Positions 55,805-64,000 of a stretch of DNA of 64,000 nucleotides are shown here, in pieces (position 1 is the stretch's first letter; every line of letters starts with the position of its first letter). Below the pieces are notes generated by a model, which saw nothing but the letters and a program-made list of their open reading frames with translations, did not search any database and was not told where the DNA came from. The DNA lies in contig JACYXH010000180.1 of NCBI GenBank assembly GCA_026745465.1, positions 1 through 64,000 of the forward strand. Direction: 5' to 3'. Both the position numbers and the translations under genes were made by a program. The DNA comes from Lota lota. Lineage: Eukaryota > Chordata > Actinopteri > Gadiformes > Lotidae.

Positions 55805-56085
55805 TTCCTCAGCTCTCTGGCTGTCTCTCTCTGTCTCTCTTTCTCTCTGTCTCTCTCTCTTTCTCACCCTCTCTCTTTCCTCAGCACTGTCGCTGTCTCT
55901 ATCTCTCTGTCTCTCTCTTTCCTCAGCTCTCTGTCTCTCTCTCCCTCTCCCCCTCTCTCTTTCATCAGCTCTCTTGCTGTCTTTCTCTGTCTCTGTCTCC
56001 CTCTCTCCCTCTCTCTCCTTCCTCAGTTCTCTCTCCCCCTCTCCTTCCTCAGCTCTCTCTCTCTCCTCATCTCTATAACGCGGCC
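55306..56085. repeat. CT-rich minisatellite with a GTCT run
   Basis: Repeats of TTTCCTCAGCTCTCTCTC with variable CT and GTCT inserts; a pure (TGTC)n run spans about 55711-55778. Long Ser/Leu open frames are artefacts. Confidence 0.94.
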
Positions 56086-56117
56086 TGTGAAGTCCTTCAG
56101 ATCTGTGGTCAAGTTCA

Positions 56118-56157
<40 letters not shown>

Positions 56158-56285
56158 ATCTCTATAACGCGGCCTGTGAAGCCCTTCAGATCTGTGGTCA
56201 AGCTCACTGTCTCTCTCTCTCTCTCTCCTCATCTCTATAACGCGGCCTGTGAAGTCCTTCAGATCTGTGGTCAAGGGCGTTCTAA
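56075..56285 (-). repeat. 69-bp tandem repeat, array 2 (inverted)
   Basis: Three units in reverse orientation (TATAACGCGGCCTGTGAAG). Confidence 0.93.
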
Positions 56286-56905
56286 ACTGATTGACCTGAT
56301 GGGACGTGTTGCCGTTGCCGAGAACATATTGCACAAATACATTCAATAATTATTCTGATGACATGGAAAAAAAACACAAGACTACGCACACACACACACG
56401 CCGCACAACCACAGATCACAGATAAGACTCGCGGTGTAGCGTCCTGTAGCTATACATATCTGGAGAGGCAGCGGTGCAGAATGAAATGCATGATCAGAAG
56501 ATAAATAAGTTGCGTAGTACGCATGCTCCCCTTTAACCTAGACGTCACTTGAACCTTCAGAACCCGGAGTGATCCGTGACCCCGTCCCCTTCAGTTACTT
56601 TCTCTGGGTCAGAGAGACATGGAAATAATAGATGTGGAAAGAGGTCATGAAGTCTTGATTTCACATTCGCTCTTCAAATAGAATCCACAGAAACAATATG
56701 TAGTTGTGTTTTAAAATGATTAAAGATTAATTAAAATAATTGTCTGTTTTTGTGTGCTTCCAAAAAACTGTCCATTCCATTTTATGTTTAGGAATAGTGT
56801 CCAATTGACCAATCAGAATAGAGTATTCAACAACCTTGAGGTTATTACACCTCAAGGTTCCATATCAGAAGACATTTAACATATTTACTGTACATCCAGA
56901 ACAGT

Positions 56906-56909
<4 letters not shown>

Positions 56910-56978
<69 letters not shown>
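56910..56978. repeat. (GT)n microsatellite
   Basis: GT run; its inverted partner is the CA run at 63300-63356. Confidence 0.95.
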
Positions 56979-56979
<1 letters not shown>

Positions 56980-57004
56980 CCTGCGTTTCAGTTAAATTGG
57001 TTTT

Positions 57005-57045
57005 CTCGATGGGTGGCGTTCCTCAGTGTCTCTGTGTCAGTTATA
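57005..57045 (+). pseudogene. Tiny remnant of a B30.2 exon 3' end
   Basis: CCTCAGTGTCTCTGTGTCAG reads SVSLCQ as at the end of the B30.2 exons. Inverted equivalents lie near 61890-61905 and 63237-63256. Only the last few codons remain. Confidence 0.5.
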
Positions 57046-57059
57046 TTCTGACTCTGTCT

Positions 57060-57525
57060 GTCCGTCTCGTTCTTTCCTCAGCTCTCTGGCTGTCTCTGTC
57101 TTTCTTCCCTCAGCTCTCTGTCTCTTTCTTTCCTCAGCTCTCTGTCTCTTTCTTTCCTCAGCTCTCGGTCTCTGTCTCTCTCTTTCCTCAGCTGTCTCTC
57201 TCTCCTCTCAGCTCTCTGTCACTTTCTTTCCTCAGCTCTCTGTCTCTGTCTCTCTTTCCTCAGCTGTCTCTCTCTCCTCTCAGCTCTCTGTCTCTCTCTC
57301 CTTAGCTTTCTATGTCTCTCTCTTCTTAACTCTCTCTGTCTCTCTCTCCCTCTCCCCCTCTCTCTTTCCTTAGTTCTCTCTCCTCTCAGCTCTCTGTCTC
57401 TCTCTCCCCCTCTCCTTCCTCAGCTCTCTCTCTCTTTCCTCAGCTCTCTCGCTGTCTTTTTCTGTCTCTCTCTTCTTAACTCTCTCTGTCTTTCTCTCCC
57501 CCCCCTCTCTCTCTCCTCATCTCTA
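57060..57525. repeat. CT-rich minisatellite
   Basis: TTTCCTCAGCTCTCTGTCTC-type units. Inverted partner 62715-63215. Confidence 0.94.
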
Positions 57526-57785
57526 TAACGCGGCCTGTGAAGCCCTTCAGATCTGTGGTCAAGCTCACTGTCTCTCTCTCTCTCCTCATCTCTATAACGC
57601 GGCCTGTGAAGCCCTTCAGATCTGTGGTCAAGCTCACTGTCTCTCTCTCTCTCCTCGTCTCTATAACGCGGCCTGTGAAGTCCTTCAGATCTGTGGTCAA
57701 GCTCACTGTCTCTCTCTCTCTCCTTGTCTCTATAACGCGGCCTGTGAAGCCCTTCAGATCTGTGGTCAAGGGCGTTCTAAACTGA
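57525..57785 (-). repeat. 69-bp tandem repeat, array 3 (inverted)
   Basis: Four units in reverse orientation, reading KPFRSVVKLTVSLSLL per unit on the + strand. Confidence 0.94.
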
Positions 57786-58440
57786 TTGACCTGATGGGAT
57801 ATGGTGTTGCATGGCTGCTCGGATGGCCGGGGAGTTTCCCCAACAGAGTCATCCCTCCAAATACAGACGTGTTGCGCTGGCTTATAAATATTTTACTTTA
57901 AATGAAAGTGGTCTGACTAAACCGTGAATAATGTTGTTGTAAAGACACTGCAATCGTTCTGCAAGTTTCCATCACAGATTGCACAACAGCAAAGGTGTGT
58001 GTGTGTGTGTGTCTGTGGTCTAAAAGGTAGTTATATTTAAAGCGTGGGTTGTTCCATTAGTCGATGTTAACTCTGATGCTTATCATTTGTGTGAAGACTA
58101 TCTGTTCTACTAACGTCATCATAGACAGCGGCTCAGGGTTACATATATAAAGACTACATAGATATGTCATGTTGTTTTACTTTTATTCATTCTAACATAC
58201 ATAATTAACATCCACACAAACCAGTTTTATGTTGAACCTCATTCATTCATGTTTCTATTATTTTGACCTCAGTTGTGTTTCTTTCATTGGTTCTCCTCTA
58301 TCTGTTTTATTATTTATAATAAATAAATAAAACACATTTTTGTGAAAAGCCAGGGCAACACGTCTGTATTAAAAGGTATGGCTCTGTTGGGGAAACTCCC
58401 CGGCCGTCCGAGCAGCCATGCAACACCATATCCCATCAGG
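57786..58440. repeat. Module Z, extended copy
   Basis: Includes GTTGCATGGCTGCTCGGATG / GGCCGGGGAGTTTCCCCAAC at the left and, at 58380-58440, the same sequence in the opposite orientation (GGGGAAACTCCCCGGCCGTC), so the module itself is flanked by short inverted repeats. Inverted partner 60690-61255. Confidence 0.82.
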
Positions 58441-58444
58441 TCAA

Positions 58445-58645
58445 TCAGTTTAGAACGCCCTTGACCACAGATCTGAAGGGCTTCACAGGCCGCGTTATAG
58501 AGACGAGGAGAGAGAGAGAGACAGTGAGCTTGACCACAGATCTGAAGGGCTTCACAGGCCGCGTTATAGAGATGAGGAGAGAGAGAGAGACAGTGAGCTT
58601 GACCACAGATCTGAAGGGCTTCGCAGGCCGCTTTATAAACAACGC
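58445..58645 (+). repeat. 69-bp tandem repeat, array 4
   Basis: Three units, the last ending in GCAGGCCGCTTTATAAAC where it joins other sequence. Confidence 0.94.
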
Positions 58646-58649
58646 CCCC

Positions 58650-58860
58650 TGACCCTAGCCCCCCAAAGGGCAGGGAAACCCCCCTAATTTCAGGGAAGAA
58701 ACCTGGAGAAGGAACCCAGAAGAGGGATCCCTCTACAGGGATGTTAGGAGGGCAATAGCAGCCATAATGGTCAAACGTTATGGTAGCATAACAAGTGCTA
58801 TCCTAGTGATGTCTATGAATTTAAAGGATTCTTGCACTTTAGGGGTACATCTTCATTGTT
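58650..58860. mobile_element. Interspersed repeat, unnamed
   Basis: CCCTAATTTCAGGGAAGAAA, then CCTGGAGAAGGAACCCAGAA and GAGGGATCCCTCTACAGGGA resemble a common fish repeat end. Not identified further. Confidence 0.35.
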
Positions 58861-58870
58861 ATTGAATTCA

Positions 58871-58875
<5 letters not shown>

Positions 58876-58920
<45 letters not shown>
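58876..58920. repeat. (GA)n microsatellite
   Basis: GA run adjoining B30.2 fragment 4. Confidence 0.95.
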
Positions 58921-58923
<3 letters not shown>

Positions 58924-58924
58924 G

Positions 58925-59096
58925 ACTAAGGCACAATCCAAACCCAGGGAGGAGGTCCTCCTGGGTGAAGGTGGCCTGGAAGGTGTGGATGTGTGTCAGT
59001 GTGTCTGAGGACCCTCCTACATCTGGGGACACTCTGTAGAAGGACAGAGTGCCAGCAGGCCGGTCCAGATACACTCCTACTCTGTTAGAGCCACAA
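58925..59096 (-). pseudogene. B30.2 exon fragment, 3' part (fragment 4)
   Basis: - strand: NRVGVYLDRPAGTLSFYRV, LTHIHTFQATFTQEDLLPGFGL. It is cut short before SVSLCQL, and its upstream break is at the same place as in fragment 3. It is the inverted partner of fragment 3. Confidence 0.88.
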
Positions 59097-59139
59097 CAAT
59101 AAAGGTTTAGCAGCCTAATCATGCAACCAACTCTTTGTC

Positions 59140-59600
59140 AGTTAAAGTCTCTGTCTCTCTCTTTTTTCTCAGCTCTCTGTCTCTCTCTCTCGGTCTCTCT
59201 CTCTTTCTCTCTCTTTCCTCAGCTATTTCTCCCCCTCTCCTTCGTCAGCTCTCTCCCCCTCTCTCTTTCCTCAGCTCTCTCTCGCTTTCTTTCGACAGCT
59301 CTCTCGCTGTCTCTCCCTCTTTCTCTCTCTTTCCTCAGCTATTTCTCCCCCTCTCCTTCGTCAGCTCTCTCCCCCTCCCTCTTTCCTCAGCTCTCTCTCT
59401 CTCTCTTTCCTTAGCTCTCACCCCCACTCCTTCCTCAGCTCTCTCACTCTTTCTTCAGCTCTCTCGCTGTCTCTCTCTCTGTCTGTCTCTCCTTAGCTAT
59501 CTCTGTCTCTCTCTCCCTCTCCCCCTCTCTCTTTTTCCTCAGTTCTCTCTCCCCCTCTCCTTCCTCAGCTCTCTCTCTTTCCTCATTCTATAACGCCCTC
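59140..59600. repeat. CT-rich minisatellite
   Basis: TTTCCTCAGCTATTTCTCCC and TTTCCTCAGCTCTCTCTC units. A larger unit with CCCTCTCCTTCGTCAGCTCT is duplicated (about 59210-59270 and 59330-59390). Confidence 0.93.
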
Positions 59601-60359
59601 CAAATACAGACGTGTATTTACTTATAAATATTGTACTTTAAATGAAAGTGGTCTGACTAAACTGAGAATAATGTTGTTATAAAGCCACTGCAATCGGTGT
59701 GCTGAACCAGATGTTCTGAACCAGATGTTTTGAACCAGGTAAAGGGCCACCAGCTCTGAGGCGGGCTTCTCAGAACATTAAGCACAAATAGATTCAATAA
59801 TTATTCTGATGACCGGGAAAAACCAAACACGTGATTACGCCCACACACGCCAGATAACAAGGCTCACGGTGTAGCATCCTGTAGCTAAACAAGTCTGGAG
59901 ACGCAGCGGCGCAGATGATGCATGATCAGAAGATAAATCAAGCTCCTGGGTGTGAGGAAACATCCTGTGAGATACACACGATACACTTGAAGGGCTAGAG
60001 TCTGTCTTGGCTCTCTAAGTCATAGTTTGTAACTCACTCTGTTGGTCTAGAGAGATTTAAACATAAAACATAATTAAAGAGTACATAAAGGGATGAATCA
60101 GATACTGAATTGCTTGTGCTGGCATGATTCTTGCACTTTTTAGGTTGTATCTTCATTGAATGCACATCTTGTAAGTAGCTTAGGACAAAAGCATCCGCTA
60201 AATGAATGTTGTAGCAATATGCGTGCTACACACCACCTTTTTACTGCTTTACTGGGCTCCTCCCACGACCAGGACACAGGTTGATGTTGAGTAAAGCGGT
60301 TTGTTGTAGAGTTGTAACAGTCAGAGCAGGTGTTCAGTACCAGCATGTCAGAGCTCTCT

Positions 60360-60479
<120 letters not shown>

Positions 60480-61312
60480 TGACGGCTGGTTTAACCTGTG
60501 AGCCTTGATTGGTCAATGCACCACAGGTGTGCAGCCTCACCCCGCCCCAGAGTCTAATCAGTGTGACTCGGGCCAGGTGAGGCTGCTTCACCCATCAACC
60601 ACACACACTCCCCAATGTATTTTAATGTGATGTGAAATCCACGATAATGTTCATTATGTTTTTGAGGGACTGAACACAGGAAACAGGAACACAGAGTTTT
60701 CACAAAAAGTTGTATTTATTATAAATAATAAAACAGATAGTGGAGGACCAATGAAAGAAACATAACTGAGGTCAAAATAATAGAAACATGAATGAATGAG
60801 GTTCAACATAAAACCGGTTTGTGTGGATGTTAATTATGTATGTTAGAATGAATAAAAGTAAAACAACATGACATATCTATGTATTCTTTATATATGTAAC
60901 CCTGAGCCGCTGTCTATGATGACGTTAGTAGAACAGATAGTCTTCACAGAAATGATAAGCATCAGAGTTAACATCAACTAATGGAACAACCCATATTTAA
61001 ATAGAACATTTTAGACCACAGACACACACACACACACCTTTGCTGTTGTGCAAGCTGTGATGGAAACTTGCAGACCGATTGCAGTGTCTTTACAACAACA
61101 TTATTCACAGTTTAGTCAGACCACTTTAATTTAAAGTAAAAGATTTATAAGCCAGGGCAACATGTCTGTATTTGGAGGGATAGCTCTGTTGGGGAAACTC
61201 CCCGGCCGTCCGAGCAGCCATGCAACACCAAATCCCATCAGGTCAATCAGTTGAGCTGAGGAGAGAGACAGAGAGAGACAGAACTGAGGAAAGAGACAGA
61301 GCTGAAGAGACG

Positions 61313-61344
<32 letters not shown>

Positions 61345-61351
<7 letters not shown>

Positions 61352-61840
61352 TGAACTTGACCAAAGATCTGAAGGGCTTCAGAGGCCGCGTTATAGAGAA
61401 TAGGAGAGAGAGAGAGACAGTGAGCTTGACCACAGATCTGAAGGGCTTCACAGGCCGCGTTATAGAGATGAGGAGAGAGAGAGAGACAGTGAGCTTGACC
61501 ACAGATCTGAAGGGCTTCACAGGCCGCGTTATAGAGATGAGGAGAGAGGGAGAGAGACAGTGAGCTTGACCACAGATCTGAAGGGCTTCACAGGCCGCGT
61601 TATAGAGATGAGGAGAGAGAGAGAGACAGTGAGCTTGACCACAGATCTGAAGGGCTTCACAGGCCGCGTTATAGAGATGAGGAGAGAGAGAGAGACAGTG
61701 AGCTTGACCACAGATCTGAAATGCTTCACAGGCCGCGTTATAGAGATGAGGAGAGAGAGAGAGACAGTGAGCTTGACCACAGATCTGAAGGGCTTCACAG
61801 GCCGCGTTATAGAGATGAGGAGAGAGAGAGAGACAGAGAG
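61345..61840 (+). repeat. 69-bp tandem repeat, array 5 (longest)
   Basis: Seven units with very few differences (one unit reads GAAATGCTTCACAGG), preceded by a GA run at 61315-61348. Unit starts 61565 and 61634 confirm the 69-bp period. Confidence 0.96.
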
Positions 61841-61869
61841 AGCTTAAGAAAGAAAGAGGCAGAGAAAAG

Positions 61870-62435
61870 ACAGTGACAGACTATAACTGACAGAGACACT
61901 GACGAACCCCACCCATCTACAAACCAATTTAACCTAAACACACACACACACAACACATTTAAGCACACAAAAACAGACAATTATTTTAATAAATGTTTTA
62001 TCAGTTCAAAACATAACTACATATTGTTTCTGTGGATTCTGTTTGAAGAGAAAATGTGAAATCAAGACTTCATGACCTCCTCCACATCTATTATTTCCAT
62101 GTCTCTCTGACCCAGAGAAAGTAACTGAAGGGGACGGGGTCACGGATCACTCCGGGTTCTGAAGGTTCAAGTGACGTCTAGGTTAAAGGGGAGCATGCGT
62201 ACTACAAAACTTATGTATCTTCTGATCATGCATTTCATTCTGCACCGCTGCCTCTCCAGATATGTACAGCTACAGGACGCTACACCGTGAGTCTTATCTG
62301 GGATCTGTGGTTGTGTGGCGTGTGTGTGTGCGTAGTCTTGTGTTTTTTTCCATGTCATCAGAATAATTATTGAATGTATTTGTGCAATATGTTCTCGGCC
62401 AGGGCAACACGTCCCATCAGGTCAATCAGTTTAGA
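61870..62435. repeat. Module Y/W copy
   Basis: Contains ACAACACATTTAAGCACACA, CTCCACATCTATTATTTCCA, AACTGAAGGGGACGGGGTCA and module W. Inverted relative to 56285-56760. Compared with the copy at 63240-63985 it lacks the part around CAACCTTGAGG. Confidence 0.82.
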
Positions 62436-62439
62436 ACGC

Positions 62440-62705
62440 CCTTGACCACAGATCTGAAGGGCTTCACAGGTCGCGTTATAGAGATGAGGAGAGAGAGAGA
62501 GACAGTGAGCTTGACCACAGATCTGAAGGGCTTCACAGGCCGCGTTATAGAGATGAGGAGAGAGAGAGAGACAGTGAGCTTGACCACAGATCTGAAGGGC
62601 TTCACAGGCCGCGATATAGAGATGAGGAGAGAGAGAGAGAGACAGTGAGCTTGACCACAGATCTGATGGGCTTCACAGGTCGCGTTATAGAGATGAGGAG
62701 AGAGA
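62440..62705 (+). repeat. 69-bp tandem repeat, array 6
   Basis: Four units; the last has GATGGGCTTCACAGGTCGCG. Confidence 0.95.
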
Positions 62706-63225
62706 GAGAGCTGAGGAAGGAGAGGGGGAGAGAGAACTGAGAAAAGAGAGAGAGAGGGGGAGAGAGAGACAGAGAGCTGAGAGGAGAGAGAACTGAGGAA
62801 AGAGAGAGGGGGAGAAGGAGAGAGAGACAAAGAGTTAAGAAGAGAGAGACAGAGAAAGCTAAGGAGAGAGAGACAGAGAGCTGAGAGGAGAGAGAGACAG
62901 CTGAGGAAAGAGAGACAGAGACAGAGAGCTGAGGAAAGAAAGTGACAGAGAGCTGAGAGGAGAGAGAGACAGCTGAGGAAGGAGAGGGGGAAAGAGAACG
63001 GAGGAAAGAGAGAGAGGGGGAGAAGGAGAGAGACAGAGAAAGCTAAGGAGAGAGAGACAGAGTGCTGAGAGGAGAGAGAGACAGCTGAAGAAAGAGAGAG
63101 ACTGAGACAGAGAGCTGAGGAAAGAAAGAAACAGAGAGCTGAGGAAAGAAAGAAACAGAGAGCTGAGGAAAGAAAGACAGAGACAGCCAGAGAGCTGAGG
63201 AAAGAACGAGACAGACAGACATAGA
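62706..63225. repeat. GA-rich minisatellite
   Basis: GCTGAGGAAAGAAAGA / GCTGAGAGGAGAGAGA units. A block of about 165-180 bp is itself repeated (about 62755-62945 and 62940-63130). Confidence 0.93.
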
Positions 63226-63296
63226 TAGAATATAACTGACACAGAGACACTGAGGAACACCACCCATCGAGAAAACCAATTAAACTGAAACGCAGG

Positions 63297-63299
<3 letters not shown>

Positions 63300-63356
<57 letters not shown>
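63300..63356. repeat. (CA)n microsatellite
   Basis: CA run. Confidence 0.96.
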
Positions 63357-63360
<4 letters not shown>

Positions 63361-64000
63361 ACTGTTCTGGATGTACAGTAAATATGTTAAATGTCTTCTG
63401 ATATGGAACCTTGAGGTGTAATAACCTCAAGGTTGTTGAATACTCTATTCTGATTGGTCAATTGGACGCTATTCCTAAACATAGAATGGAATGGACTATT
63501 TTTTGGAAGCACACAAAAACAGACAACTATTTTAATAAATGTTTTATCATTTCAAAACACAACTACATATTGTTTCTGTGGATTCTGTTTGAAGAGCGAA
63601 TGTGAAATCAAGACTTCATGATCTCCTCCACATCTATTATTTCCATGTCTCTCTGACCCAGAGAAAGTAACTGAAGGGGACGGGGTCACGGATCACTCTG
63701 GGTTCTGAAGGTTCAAGTGACGTCTAGGTTAAAGGGGAGCATGCATACTACGCAACTTATGTATCTTCTGATCATGCATTTCATTCTGCACCGCTGCGTC
63801 TCCAGATATGTATAGCTACAGGACGCTACACCGTGAGTCTTATCTGGGATCTGTGGTTGTGCGGCGTGTGTGTGTGCGTAGTCCTGTGTTTTTTTTCCCA
63901 TGTCATCAGAATAATTATTGAATGTATTTGTGCAATATGTTCTCGGCCAGGGCAACACGTCCCATCAGGTCAATCAGTTTAGAACGCCCTTGACCACAGA
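63357..64000. repeat. Module Y/W copy, running off the window
   Basis: Inverted copy of 56260-56905, ending at the window edge in the first bases of another 69-bp array (CCCTTGACCACAGA). Confidence 0.85.

Larger units (their letters stand above)
56255..57785 (-). repeat. Left arm of a second inverted repeat
   Basis: Reverse complement of about 62435-64000: 69-bp units, module W, the CTTGAACCTTCAGAACCCGG / GTGACCCCGTCCCCTTCAGT block, the CAACCTTGAGGTTATTACAC palindromic phrase, a GT/CA run, CT-rich repeats, and again 69-bp units. The right arm continues off the window. Confidence 0.85.

Noticed and set aside
55269..56167. Multi-pass membrane protein made of Ser/Leu runs
   Set aside because: CT-rich minisatellite read in frame; similar frames appear at every CT tract.

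Overview
The window looks like a piece of a teleost fish chromosome. The genes are spliced, with GT-AG introns and short non-coding first exons. The recognisable proteins are fish-style RING/B-box/coiled-coil/B30.2 (TRIM) ligases of the TRIM39-like or bloodthirsty-like type, and a type II C-type lectin. The rest is dense in microsatellites, minisatellites, tRNA-derived SINE-like units, a Ty3/Gypsy fragment and an L1/Tx1-like LINE tail. The species cannot be read from the sequence; the TRIM proteins resemble, from memory, those of pike and salmon relatives (weak inference).

Layout. 1-5.3 kb: CpG-rich unassigned DNA, a degraded Gypsy fragment (copy A), simple repeats and a nested inverted repeat. 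5.3-7.2 kb: TRIM copy 1 (+), broken by one extra base. 7.6-9.8 kb: a 36-bp minisatellite and Gypsy copy B. 10.7-13.85 kb: TRIM copy 2 (-), intact. 14-17.5 kb: SINE-like units, simple repeats and unassigned DNA. 17.7-21.2 kb: an orphan TRIM tail and TRIM copy 3 (-), in which part of the coiled coil is replaced by a TA repeat. 21.9-26.2 kb: TRIM copy 4 (-), intact. 26.4-27.5 kb: LINE 3' end. 27.5-33.8 kb: two copies of a module built on an 88-bp satellite. 33.9-36.8 kb: TRIM copy 5 (-), a two-exon gene whose RING/B-box/coiled-coil exon is of the same family but whose B30.2 domain comes from a separate exon of a different lineage. 36.8-40.9 kb: no confident gene. 40.9-43.1 kb: a third 88-bp module followed by an orphan B30.2 exon. 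44.4-44.7 kb: one I-set immunoglobulin exon. 45.8-49.5 kb: a complete six-exon C-type lectin (217 aa, -). 50-64 kb: a mosaic of B30.2 fragments, CT/GA-rich minisatellites, a 69-bp tandem repeat and several repeated modules arranged as direct and inverted copies.

The TRIM copies and the lectin belong to families commonly involved in fish innate immunity: TRIM proteins as ubiquitin ligases with a B30.2 recognition domain, lectins as surface receptors. The locus shows birth-and-death evolution. Five TRIM copies carry their own flanking minisatellites and two promoter types. Two copies are broken. One copy has exchanged its B30.2 domain. At least five further B30.2 exons or fragments of that second lineage lie nearby without a RING exon. 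All calls come from reading the sequence; no database search or alignment program was run.
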